From Aquarana catesbeiana (taxonomy: Eukaryota > Chordata > Amphibia > Anura > Ranidae): a DNA stretch of 64,000 nucleotides. The notes below the pieces were generated by a model. It saw only the letters and a program-made list of their open reading frames with translations. It was not told the origin of the DNA and ran no database searches. Position numbers and translations under genes: made by a program. This document shows, piece after piece, positions 19,934-32,724 of the stretch. Each line of letters begins with the position of its first letter. Position 1 is the first letter of the stretch. The DNA is taken from NCBI RefSeq assembly GCF_042186555.1, contig NC_133333.1:66533555-66597554 (forward strand). Direction: 5' to 3'.

Positions 19934-22900
19934 ACACATTAAAATACATCTTCATAAAATTTTCCACAACAGTACTAATATGATCAGAAGAACACCACCA
20001 ATTTTCTTCAGGTAGCTTTAGGTGCACACTGTGCAGAGGACACAGTACATTGACTGTAAATACTGCAGCTGCCTACCTGTGGTACTAATAGGATCAGAAG
20101 AACACCACCAAGTTTCTTCAGGTAGCTTTAGGTGCACACTGTGTAGAGGACACAGTACACTAACTGTAAATACTGCAGATGCCTGCCTGTGGTACTAATA
20201 GGATCAGAAGAACACCAGCAATTTTCTTCAGGTAGCTTTAGGTGTACACTGTGCAGAGGACACAGTACACTAACTGTAAATACTGCAGCTGCCTGCCTGT
20301 GGCATTAAAAGGATCAGAACAACAGCTATTGTCTTCAGGTAGCTTTAGGTGCCCACTGTGCACAGGACACAGTACACTAACTCTAAATCCTGCAGCTGCC
20401 TGCCTGTGGTACTAATAGGATCAGAAGAACACCAGCAATTTTCTTCAGGTAGCTTTAGGTGCACACTGTGCAGGGGACACAGTACGCTAACTGTAAATAC
20501 TGCAGCTGCCTGCCTGTGGTATTAAAAGGATCAGAACAACAGCAATTGTCTTCAAGTAGCTTTAGGTGCACACTGTGCAGAGGACACAGTAAACTAACTG
20601 TAAATACTGTAGCTGCCTGCCTGTGGTATTAATAGGATCAGAACAACAGCAATTTTCTTCAGGTAGGTTTAGGTGCACACTGTGCAGAGGACGCAGTACA
20701 CTAACTGTAAATACTGTAGCGGCCTGCCTGTGGTATTAATAGGATCAGAACAACAGCAATTGTCTTCAGGTAGCTTTAGGTGCACACTGTGCAGAGGATG
20801 CAGTACACTAACTGTAAATACTGCAGCTGACTGCCATTGGTACTAATAGGATCAGAAGAACACCACCAATTTTCTTCAGGTAGCTTTAGGTGCACACTGT
20901 GCAGAGGACACAGTACACTAATTGTAAATACTGCAGCTGCCTGCCTGTGATACTAATAGGATCAGAAGAACACCACCAATTTTACTTCAGGTAGCTTTAG
21001 TTGCACACTGTGCAGAGGACACAGTATACTAACTGTAAATACTGCAGCTGCCTGCCTGTGGTATTAATAGGATCAGAACAACAGCAATTGTCTTCAGGTA
21101 GCTTTAGGTGCACACTGTGCAGAGGACGCAGTACACTAACTGTAAATACTGCAGCTGCCTGCTTGTGGTACTAATAGGATCAGAGGAACACCACCAATTT
21201 TCTTCAGGTAGCTTTAGGTGCACACTGTGCAGAGAACACAGTACACTAACTGTAAATACTGTAGCTGCCTGTGGTATTAATAGGATCAGAACAACAGCAA
21301 TTGTCTTCAGATAGCTTTAGGTGCACACTGTGCAGAGGATGCAGTGAACTAACTGTAAATAGTGCACCTGCTTGCCTGTGGTGCTAATAGGATCAGAAGA
21401 ACACCACCAATTTTCTTCAGGTAGCTTTAGGTGCACACTGTGCAGAGGACACAGTACACTAACTGTAAATACTGTAGCTGCCTGCCTGTGGTATTAATAG
21501 GATCAGAACAACAGCAATTGTCTTCAGGTAGCTTTAGGTGCACACTGTGCAGAGGATGCCGTACACTAACTATAAATACTGCACCTGCCTGCCTTTGGTA
21601 CTAATAGGATCAGAAGAACACCACCAATTTTCTTCAGGTAACTTTAGGTGCACACTGTGCAGAGGACACAGTACACTAACTGTAAATACTGCAGCTGCCT
21701 GCCTGTGATACTAATAGGATCAGAAGAACACCACCAATTTTACTTCAGGTAGCTTTAGTTGCACACTGTGCAGAGGACACAGTACACTAACTGTAAATAC
21801 TGCAGCTGCCTGCCTGTGGTATTAATAGGATCAGAACAACAGCAATTGTCTTCAGGTAGCTTTAGGTGCACACTGTGCAGAGGACGCAGTACACTAACTG
21901 TAAATACTGCAGCTGCCTGCTTGTGGTACTATTAGGATCAGAGGAACTCCACCAATTTTCTTCAGATAGCTTTAGGTGCACACTGTGCAGAGAACACAGT
22001 ACACTAACTGTAAATACTGTAGCTGCCTGTGGTATTAATAGGATCAGAACAACAGCAATTGTCTTCAGATAGCTTTAGGTGCACACTGTGCAGAGGACGC
22101 AGTAAACTAACTGTAAATACTGCAGCTGCCTGCCTGTGGTACTAATAGGATCAGAAGAACACCACCAATTTTCTTCAGGTAGCTTTAGGTGTACACTGTG
22201 CAGAGGACACAGTACACTAACTGTAAATACTGCAGCTGCCTGCCTGTGGCATTAAAAGGATCAGAACAACAGCTATTGTCTTCAGGTAGCTTTAGGTGCC
22301 CACTGTGCACAGGACACAGTACACTAACTCTAAATCCTGCAGCTGCCTGCCTGTGGTACTAATAGGATCAGAAGAACACCAGCAATTTTCTTCAGGTAGC
22401 TTTAGGTGCACACTGTGCAGGGGACACAGTACGCTAACTGTAAATACTGCAGCTGCCTGCCTGTGGTATTAAAAGGATCAGAACAACAGCAATTGTCTTC
22501 AAGTAGCTTTAGGTGCACACTGTGCAGAGGACACAGTACACTAACTGTAAATACTGTAGCTGCCTGCCTGTGGTATTAATAGGATCAGAACAACAGCAAT
22601 TTTCTTCAGGTAGGTTTAGGTGCACACTGTGCAGAGGACGCAGTACACTAACTGTAAATACTGTAGCGGCCTGCCTGTGGTATTAATAGGATCAGAACAA
22701 CAGCAATTGTCTTCAGGTAGCTTTAGGTGCACACTGTGCAGAGGATGCAGTACACTAACTGTAAATACTGCAGCTGCCTGCCATTGGTACTAATAGGATC
22801 AGAAGAACACCACCAATTTTCTTCAGGTAGCTTTAGGTGCACACTGTGCAGAGGACACAGTACACTAATTGTAAATACTGCAGCTGCCTGCCTGTGATAC

Positions 22901-25593
22901 TAATAGGATCAGAAGAACACCACCAATTTTACTTCAGGTAGCTTTAGTTGCACACTGTGCAGAGGACACAGTATACTAACTGTAAATACTGCAGCTGCCT
23001 GCCTGTGGTATTAATAGGATCAGAACAACAGCAATTGTCTTCAGGTAGCTTTAGGTGCACACTGTGCAGAGGACGCAGTACACTAACTGTAAATACTGCA
23101 GCTGCCTGCTTGTGGTACTAATAGGATCAGAGGAACACCACCAATTTTCTTCAGGTAGCTTTAGGTGCACACTGTGCAGAGAACACAGTACACTAACTGT
23201 AAATACTGTAGCTGCCTGTGGTATTAATAGGATCAGAACAACAGCAATTGTCTTCAGATAGCTTTAGGTGCACACTGTGCAGAGGATGCAGTGAACTAAC
23301 TGTAAATAGTGCACCTGCTTGCCTGTGGTGCTAATAGGATCAGAAGAACACCACCAATTTTCTTCAGGTAGCTTTAGGTGCACACTGTGCAGAGGACACA
23401 GTACACTAACTGTAAATACTGTAGCTGCCTGCCTGTGGTATTAATAGGATCAGAACAACAGCAATTGTCTTCAGGTAGCTTTAGGTGCACACTGTGCAGA
23501 GGATGCCGTACACTAACTATAAATACTGCACCTGCCTGCCTTTGGTACTAATAGGATCAGAAGAACACCACCAATTTTCTTCAGGTAACTTTAGGTGCAC
23601 ACTGTGCAGAGGACACAGTACACTAACTGTAAATACTGCAGCTGCCTGCCTGTGATACTAATAGGATCAGAAGAACACCACCAATTTTACTTCAGGTAGC
23701 TTTAGTTGCACACTGTGCAGAGGACACAGTACACTAACTGTAAATACTGCAGCTGCCTGCCTGTGGTATTAATAGGATCAGAACAACAGCAATTGTCTTC
23801 AGGTAGCTTTAGGTGCACACTGTGCAGAGGACGCAGTACACTAACTGTAAATACTGCAGCTGCCTGCTTGTGGTACTATTAGGATCAGAGGAACTCCACC
23901 AATTTTCTTCAGATAGCTTTAGGTGCACACTGTGCAGAGAACACAGTACACTAACTGTAAATACTGTAGCTGCCTGTGGTATTAATAGGATCAGAACAAC
24001 AGCAATTGTCTTCAGATAGCTTTAGGTGCACACTGTGCAGAGGACGCAGTAAACTAACTGTAAATACTGCAGCTGCCTGCCTGTGGTACTAATAGGATCA
24101 GAAGAACACCACCAATTTTCTTCAGGTAGCTTTAGGTGCACACTGTGCAGAGGACACAGTACACTAACTGTAAATACTGTAGCTGCCTGCCTGTGGTATT
24201 AGTAGGATCAGAACAACAGCAATTGTCTTCAGTTAGCTTTAGGTGCACACTGTGCAGAGGACGCAGTACACTAACTGTAATAGGATAGGATCTACTAATA
24301 GGATCAGAAGAACACCACCAACATGCAGTACACAATCTGTAAATACTGCAACTGCCTGCCTGTGGTACTAATAGGATCAGAAGAACACCAGCAATTTTCT
24401 TCAGGTAGCTTTAGGTGCACACTGTGCAGAGGACGCAGTACACTAACTGTAAATACTACAGCTGCATACCTGTGGTACTAAAAGGATCAGAAGAACACCA
24501 CCAATTTTCTTCAGGAAGCTTTGGGTGCACCCTGTGCAGAGGACACAGTACATTAAAAGTAAATACTGCAACTGCCTGCCTGTGGTACTCATAGGATCAG
24601 AAGAACACCACCAATTTTCTTCAGGTAGCTTTAGGTGCACACTGTGCAGAGGACGCAGTGAACTAATTGTAAATACTGTAGCTGCCTGCCTGTGGTATTA
24701 ATAGGATCAAAACAACAGCTATTGTCTTCAGGTAGCTTTAGGTGCACACTGTGCAGAGGACGCAGTACTCTAACTGTAATAGGATAGGATCTACTAATAG
24801 GATCAGAAGAACACCACCAACATGCAGTACACTAACTGTAAATACTACAGCTGCCTGCCTTTGGTACTAATAGGATCAGAAGAACACCACCAATTTTACT
24901 TCAGGTAGCTTTAGTTGCACACTGTGCAGAGGACACAGTACACTAACTGTAAATACTGCAGCTGCCTGCCTGTGGTATTAATAGGATCAGAACAACAGCA
25001 ATTGTCTTCAGGTAGCTTTAGGTGCACACTGTGCAGAGGACGCAGTACACTAACTGTAAATACTGCAGCTGCCTGCTTGTGGTACTAATAGGATCAGAGG
25101 AACACCACCAATTTTCTTCAGGTAGCTTTAGGTGCACACTGTGCAGAGAACACAGTACACTAACTGTAAATACTGTAGCTGCCTGTGGTATTAATAGGAT
25201 CAGAACAACAGCAATTGTCTTCAGATAGCTTTAGGTGCACACTGTGCAGAGGACGCAGTAAACTAACTGTAAATACTGCAGCTGCCTGCCTGTGGTATTA
25301 ATAGGATCATAACAACAGCAATTGTCTTCTTGTAGCTTTAGGTGCGTACTGTGCAGAGGACGCAGTAAACTAACTGTAAATACTGCAGCTGCCTGCCTGT
25401 GGTACTAATAGGATCAGAAGAACACCACCAATTTTCTTCAGGTAGCTTTAGGTGCACACTGTGCAGAGGACACAGTACAATAACTGTAAATACTGTAACT
25501 GCCTGTCTGTGGTACTAATAGGATCAGAAGAACACCACCAATTTTCTTCAGGTAGCTTTAGGTGCACACTGTGCAGAGGATACAGTACACTAA
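19934..25593 (+). repeat. Satellite block 6, with a 1,947 bp tandem duplication
   Basis: The longest continuous satellite block. About 20241-22187 and 22188-24134 are near-identical tandem copies offset by 1947 bp (18 monomers). Each copy contains an internal partial duplication offset by 758 bp (seven monomers). Shortened AGGATAGGATC monomers occur at about 24281 and 24778. TAA 25591-25593 is the target duplication of the MITE that follows. Confidence 0.95.
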
Positions 25594-26027
25594 TGCCCCG
25601 TACACACGGTCGGATTTTCCGATGGAAAATATCCGATCGGAACGTGTTGTCGGAAATTCCGATCGTGTGTGGGCTCCATCGGACATTTTCCATCGGATTT
25701 TCCGACACACAAAGTTGGAGAGCAGGAGATAAAATTTTCCGACAACAAAATCCGTTGTTGGAAATTCCGATCGTGTGTACACAAATCCGACGGACAAAGT
25801 GCCACGCATGCTCAGAATAAATAAAGAGATTAAAGCTATTGGTCACTGCCCCGTTTATAGTCCCGACGTACGTGTTTTACGTCACCGAGCTTAGAACGAT
25901 CGGATTTTCCGACAACTTTGTGTGACCGTGTGTATGCAAGACAAGTTTGAGCCAACATCCGTTGGAAAAAATCCTAGGATTTTGTTGTTGGAATGTCCGA
26001 ACAAAGTCCGACCATGTGTACGCCCTA
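25594..26027 (-). mobile_element. Harbinger-derived MITE, 434 bp
   Basis: The left end (TGCCCCGTACACACGGTCGG) matches the complement of the right end of the 7.2 kb Harbinger over ~200 bp. The right end matches the complement of its left end, so this is an internally deleted family member in the opposite orientation. TAA flanks at 25591-25593 and 26028-26030. The final bases of the right TIR are mutated (CGCCCTA instead of CGGGGCA). No coding content. Confidence 0.9.
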
Positions 26028-26987
26028 TAACTGTAAATACTGTAGCTGCCTGCCTGTGGTATTAATAGGATCAGAACAACAGCAATTGTCTTCAGGTAGC
26101 TTTAAGTGCGCACTGTGCAGAGGACGCAGTAAACTAACTATAAATACTGCAGCTGCCTGCCTGTGGTACTAATAGGATCAGAAGAACACCACCAATTTTC
26201 TTCAGGTAGCTTTAGCTGCACACTGTGCAGAGGACACAGTACACTAACTGTAAATACTGTAGCTGCCTGCCTGTGGTATTAATAGGATCAGAACAACAGC
26301 AATTGTCTTCAGGTAGCTTTAGGTGCACACTGTGCAGAGGACGCAGTACACTAACTGTAATAGGATAGGATCTACTAATAGGATCAGAAGAACACTGCCA
26401 ACATGCAGTACAATAACTGTAAATACTGCAACTGCCTGTCTGTGGTACTAATAGGATCAGAAGAACACCACCAATATTCTTCAGGTAGCTTTAGGTGCAC
26501 ACTGTGCAGAGGACACAGTACACTAACTGTAAATACTGTAGCTGTCTGCCTGTGGTATTAATAGCATCAGAACAACAGCAATTGTCTTCAGGTATCTTTA
26601 GGTGCGCACTGTGTAGAGGACGCAGTAAACTAACTGTAAATACTGCAGCTGCCTGCCTGTGGTACTAATAGGATCAGAAGAACACCACCAATTTTCTTCA
26701 GGTAGCTTTAGGTGCACACTGTCAGAGGACACAGTACACTAACTGTAAAGACTGCAGCTGCCTGCCTGTGGTACTAATAGGATCAGAAGAACACCACCAA
26801 TTTTCTTCAGGTAGCTTTAGGTGCACAATGTGCAGAGGACACAGTACACTAACTGTAAATACTGTAGCTGCCTGTGGTTTTAATAGGATCAGAACAACAG
26901 CAATTGTCTTCAGGTTTCTTTAGGTGCACACTGTGCAGAGAACGCAGTACACTAACTGTAAATACTGCAGCTGCCTGCCTGTGGTAC
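26028..26987 (+). repeat. Satellite block 7
   Basis: Resumes with TAACTGTAAATACTG, the same monomer position as at 17089, then alternating A/B monomers and one shortened AGGATAGGATC monomer near 26361, up to LTR copy 5. Confidence 0.95.
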
Positions 26988-27830
26988 TGTCATGGATATT
27001 CCACTACACTCTTGTGCTAATAAGCACCCATTTCCGTCTTAATGATATAAATGCATCTTACCTTTTGATTGTTTGTCTTCTCTCTGGTTCCCCATTCCCC
27101 AGTAAACAGACATCTACACATCCTTTTGTTCTTATCTCAGCATCTTTGACTTTCTCTAGCTAGCAGGCTCTTTTATTAACATATCAACAGAAGTCCCAAG
27201 AGGGTGTGCCTCCAACAGCCAAACGCCTCCTACAAAGTTTGTGACCTCACAGGAAATGAACAATACAGAGGAAATGACCATATAAGGATTTAACAACACA
27301 GGAAATACAACAACCAATGAACAATGACTACAAGAGTCTTATGGGAGTGTCTGAGCAGAGACAGGGTACATGTATGCTTTTAGAAGCCACATGGCTTTTA
27401 ATCATTGACTCTGTCTCCAACCATAACAACCCAAAAGACTCCCGTACTTCCGTTGATAGAAATCCCTATTACACATTGTTCCAGAGAACAATGTATACCT
27501 GGATTATTCTACTGTCTTTGTGGACGAGAGATTATCGGCAGGTGTACACTCATTGGGCCACAAATATGTTGATTAGGCACACAGGGGCAACATGAGCGCA
27601 CACTCGTTAAACCGATAATGTCTTTGCAGAGCGAGCACACCCCCACCAGACGATCGTTCTGTGCATCGCACAGGGGCCCTTAGCTGGCGGACATGTCCCC
27701 ACTCCACAAACATTTCTCTACATCCCCAGAGAGCTTTTCACTACCAAACGGATCTCAACCAGCGTCAGTCTGCCCCAGTCAGCTCTTTAGAGCTGCCCGC
27801 GAGAGAACGAACACTGGGAGACTTATGACA
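26988..27830 (-). mobile_element. Retrovirus-type LTR copy 5, 843 bp
   Basis: Full-length copy, minus orientation, with the same satellite and leader junctions. The plus-strand left edge here is TGTCATGG instead of TGTCGTGG. Confidence 0.7.
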
Positions 27831-30800
27831 ACACATTAAAATACATCTTCATAAAATTTTCCACAACAGTACTAATATGATCAGAAGAACACCACCAATT
27901 TTCTTCAGGTAGCTTTAGGTGCACACTGTGCAGAGGACACAGTACATTGACTGTAAATACTGCAGCTGCCTACCTGTGGTATTAATAGGATCAGAAGAAC
28001 ACCACCAAGTTTCTTCAGGTAGCTTTAGGTGCACACTGTGTAGAGGACACAGTACACTAACTGTAAATACTGCAGCTGCCTGCCTGTGGTACTAATAGGA
28101 TCAGAAGAACACTAGCAATTTTCTTCAGGTAGCTTTAGGTGCACACTGTGCAGAGGACACAGTACACTAACTGTAAATACTGCAGCTGCCTGCCTGTGGC
28201 ATTAAAAGGATCAGAACAACAGCTATTGTCTTCAGGTAGCTTTAGGTGCCCACTGTGCAGAGGACACAGTACACTAACTCTAAATCCTGCAGCTGCCTGC
28301 CTGTGGTACTAATAGGATCAGAAGAACACCAGCAATTTTCTTCAGGTAGCTTTAGGTGCGCACTGTGTAGAGGACGCAGTAAACTAACTGTAAATACTGC
28401 AGCTGCCTGCCTGTGGTACTAATAGGATCAGAAGAACACCAGCAATTTTCTTCAGGTAGCTTTAGGTGCGCACTGTGTAGAGGACGCAGTAAACTAACTG
28501 TAAATACTGCAGCTGCCTGCCTTTGGTACTAATAGGATCAGAAGAACACCACCAATTTTCTTTAGGTAGCTTTAGGTGCACAAATGTGCAGAGGACACAG
28601 TACACTAACTGTAAATACTGTAGCTGCCTGTGGTTTTAATAGGATCAGAACAACAGCAATTGTCTTCAGGTTTCTTTAGGTGCACACTGTGCAGAAAACG
28701 CAGTACACTAACTGTAAATACTGCAGCTGCCTGCCTTTGGTACTAATAGGATCAGAAGAACACCACCAATTTTCTTCAGGTAACTTTAGGTGCACACTGT
28801 GCAGAGGACACAGTACGCTAACTGTAAATACTGCAGCTGAATGCCTGTGATACTAATAGGATCAGAAGAACACCACCAATTTTACTTCAGGTAGCTTTAG
28901 TTGCACACTGTGCAGAGGACACAGTACACTAACTGTAAATACTGCAGCTGCCTGCCTGTGGTATTAATAGGATCAGAACAACAGCAATTGTCTTCAGGTA
29001 GCTTTAGGTGCACACTGTGCAGAGGACGCAGTACACTAACTGTAAATACTGCAGCTGCCTGCTTGTGGTACTAATAGGATCAGAGGAACACCACCAATTT
29101 TCTTCAGGTAGCTTTAGGTGCACACTGTGCAGAGAACACAGTACACTAACTGTAAATACTGTAGCTGCCTGTGGTATTAATAGAATCAGAACAACAGCAA
29201 TTGTCTTCAGATAGCTTTAGGTGCACACTATGCAGAGGACGCAGTAAACTAACTGTAAATACTGCAGCTGCCTGCCTGTGGTACTAATAGGATCAGAAGA
29301 ACACCACCAATTTTCTTCAGGTAGCTTTAGGTGCACACTGTGCAGAGGACGCAGTGAACTAACTGTAAATACTGCAGCTGCCTGTGGTGCTAATAGGATC
29401 AGAAGAACACCACCAATTTTCTTCAGGTAGCTTTAGGTGCACACTGTGCAGAGGACACAGTACACTAACTGTAAATACTGTAGCTGCCTGCCTGTGGTAT
29501 TAGTAAGATCAGAACAACAGCAATTGTCTTCAGGTAGCTTTAGGTGCACACTGTACAGAGGACGCAGTACACTAACTGTAATAGGATAGGATCTACTAAT
29601 AGGATCAGAAGAACACCACCAACATGCAGTACACAATCTGTAAATACTGCAACTGCCTGCCTGTGGTACTAATAGGATCAGAAGAACACCACCAATTTTC
29701 TTCAGGTAGCTTTAGGTGCACACTGTGCAGAGGACGCAGTACACTAACTGTAAATACTGCAGCTGCCAACCTGTGGTACTAAAAGGATCAGATGAACCCC
29801 ATCAATTTTCTTCAGGAAGCTTTGGGTGCACCCTGTGCAGAGGATGCAGTACATTTAAAGTAAATACTGCAACTGCCTGCCTGTGGTACTCATAGGATCA
29901 GAAGAACACCACCAATTTTCTTCAGGTAGCTTTAGGTGCACACAGTGCAGAGGACGCAGTGAACTAACTGTAAATACTGCAGCTGACTGCCTGTGGTACT
30001 AATAGGATCAGAAGAACACCACCAATTTTCTTCAGGTAGCTTTAGGTGCACACTGTGCAGAGGACACAGTACACTAACTGTAAATACTGTAGCTGCCTGC
30101 CTGTGGTATTAATAGGATCAGAACAACAGCAATTGTCTTCAGGTAGCTTTATGTGCACACTGTGCAGAGGACGCAGTACTCTAACTGTAATAGGATAGGA
30201 TCTACTAATAGGATCAGAAGAACACCACCATCATGCAGTACACTAACTGTAAATACTGAAGCTGCCTGCCTGTGGTACTAATAGGATCAGAAGAACACCA
30301 CCAATTTTCTTCAGGTAGCTTTAGGTGCACACTGTGCAGAGGACACAGTACACTAACTGTAAATACTGTAGCTGCCTGCCTGTGTTATTAATAGAATCAG
30401 AACAACAGCAATTGTCTTCAGGTAGCTTTATGTGCACACTGTGCAGAGGACGCAGTACACTAACTGTAATAGGATAGGATCTACTAATAGGATCAGAAGA
30501 ACACTGCCAACATGCTGTACAATAACTGTAAATACTGCAACTGCCTGTCTGTGGTACTAATAGGATCAGAAGAACACCACCAATTTTCTTCATGTAGCTT
30601 TAGGTGCACACTGTGCAGAGGACACAGTACACTAACTGTAAATACTGTAGCTGCCTGCTTGTGGTATTAATAGGATCAGAACAACAGCACTTGTCTTCAG
30701 GTAGCTTTAGGTGCACACTGTGCAGAGGACTCAGTACACTAACTGTAATAGGATAGGATCTACTAAAAGGATCAGAAGAACACCACCAACACGTAGTACA

Positions 30801-31996
30801 CTAACTGTAAATACTGCAACTGCCTGCCTGTGGTACCAATAGGATCAGAAGAACACCACCAATTTTCTTCATGTAGCTTTAGGTGCACAATGTGCAGAGG
30901 ACACAGTACACTAACTGTAAATACTGCAGCTGCCTGCCTGTGGTATTAATAGAATCAGAACAACAGAAAATACATCTTCATAAAATTTTCCACAACAGTA
31001 CTAATATGATCAGAAGAACACCACCAATTTTCTTCAGGTAGCTTTAGGTGCACACTGTGCAGAGGACACAGTATATTGACTGTAAATACTGCAGCTGCCT
31101 ACCTGTGGTACTAATAGGATCAGAAGAACACCACCAAGTTTCTTCAGGTAGCTTTAGGTGCACACTGTGTAGAGGACACAGTACACTAACTGTAAATACT
31201 GCAGCTGCCTGCCTGTGGTACTAATAGGATCAGAAGAACACCAGCAATTTTCTTCAGGTAGCTTTAGGTGCACACTGTGCAGAGGACACAGTACACTAAC
31301 TGTAAATTCTGCAGCTGCCTACCTGTGGCATTAAAAGTATCAGAACAACGGCTATTGTCTTCAGGTAGCTTTAGGTGCCCACTGTGCACAGGACACAGTA
31401 CACTAACTCTAAATCCTGCAGCTGCCTGCCTGTGGTACTAATAGGATCAGAAGAACACCAGCAATTTTCTTCAGGTAGCTTTAGGTGCACACTGTGCAGA
31501 GGACACAGTACACTAACTGTAAATACTGCAGCTGCCTGCCTGTGGTATTAAAAGGATCAGAACAACAGCAATTGTCTTCAGGTAGCTTTAGGTGCACACT
31601 GTGCAGAGGACACAGTACACTAACTGTAAATACTGCAGCTGCCTGCCTGTGGTATTAATAGGATCAGAACAACAGCAATTGTCTTCAGGTAGCTGTAGGT
31701 GCACACTGTGCAGAGGACGCAGTACACTAACTGTAAATACTGCAGCTGCCTGCTTGTGGTACTAATAGGATCAGAGGAACACCACCAATTTTCTTCAGGT
31801 AGCTTTAGGTGCTCACTGTGCAGAGAACACAGTACACTAACTGTAAATACTGTAGCTGCCTGTGGTATTAATAGGATCAGAACAACAGCAATTGTCTTCA
31901 GATAGCTTTAGGTGCACACTGTGCAGAGGACACAGTAAACTAACTGTAAATACTGCAGCTGCCTGCCTGCCTGTTGTCTTCAGGTAGTTCAGGTAG
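27831..31996 (+). repeat. Satellite block 8
   Basis: Leader plus A/B monomers, with shortened AGGATAGGATC monomers near 29580, 30190, 30473 and 30748. At about 30966 a monomer is cut and the leader appears again without an LTR, suggesting deletion or recombination between units. The block ends at GGTAG (31992-31996), the target duplication of the gypsy element. Confidence 0.95.
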
Positions 31997-32719
31997 TGTC
32001 AGGGACTAACCCGCAGGAGAACTGACATCTATGGCCACCAGAATCTTGTATCAACAAACACAAATTCTCAAGCTCTAATGTGCATGCGCACGCGCGCGGG
32101 TGAGAGCTGTCAGGACAGTGTATTCTTCATTGTGCACGCGCGCACCAATGCGTACACATGTGCGCCAAAGCACACGCACTATGTGAGAGACTCCAGGCAC
32201 CAGTATACTATTTAAAGCATGTTGCAGCAGTCACCAACTGCTGCATGATCTTCAGCTTCTTGTACATTCCTGAGTTCCTGTTCCTATTGTCTTGGATTAC
32301 CAGTTAACGACCCGGCTTGTCTTGACCTATCTGATCTACATTGACCCCGGCTTGACCCTTGGCTTGTTCCTGTTACTCAGCTCTGATCTGCTGCACTGTG
32401 TATGACCCCCTGGCTTGTTTCATTGACTTTGCTACTGCTTGCTGTCCTGTGTATGAACCCCGGCCTAGCTCCTGACGCTGCTCCTGGTACTCCCTGCTGC
32501 ATGATCTCATCTGGTACTTCCGAGGTACCCCTGCCTAGCTGTCTACCCTGCTCATCAGCTGCCTACCAGTGGACTTCTCTGCTGCATCTCGGCTTGCTGC
32601 AGCCAGCAACCCTTGCCACTTTGACTTTAGCTCGCCCTGTGTCATCTTCAGGGGGCGCTCTGCACTTAGTCGCAAGCGAAGCCCTCCCAGCATTTCAGCC
32701 TCCGATCAGGTATGTGATA
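31997..32719 (+). repeat. 5' LTR of the gypsy element
   Basis: 723 bp, starting TGTCAGGGAC and ending GTATGTGATA. Similar to the 3' LTR but longer, mainly through a CG-rich alternating purine-pyrimidine segment (about 32058-32205) that is shorter in the 3' copy. The length difference shows the copy is not brand new. Confidence 0.85.
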
Positions 32720-32724
32720 GTATC

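Noticed and set aside
2969..31905. Many open frames of 65-130 codons in the satellite, all with similar HTVQRTQYTNCKY-like products
   Set aside because: They arise because monomers are short and similar. Monomer length is not a multiple of three, frames stop within two or three monomers, and the same pattern occurs on the other strand. No start context or codon signature.
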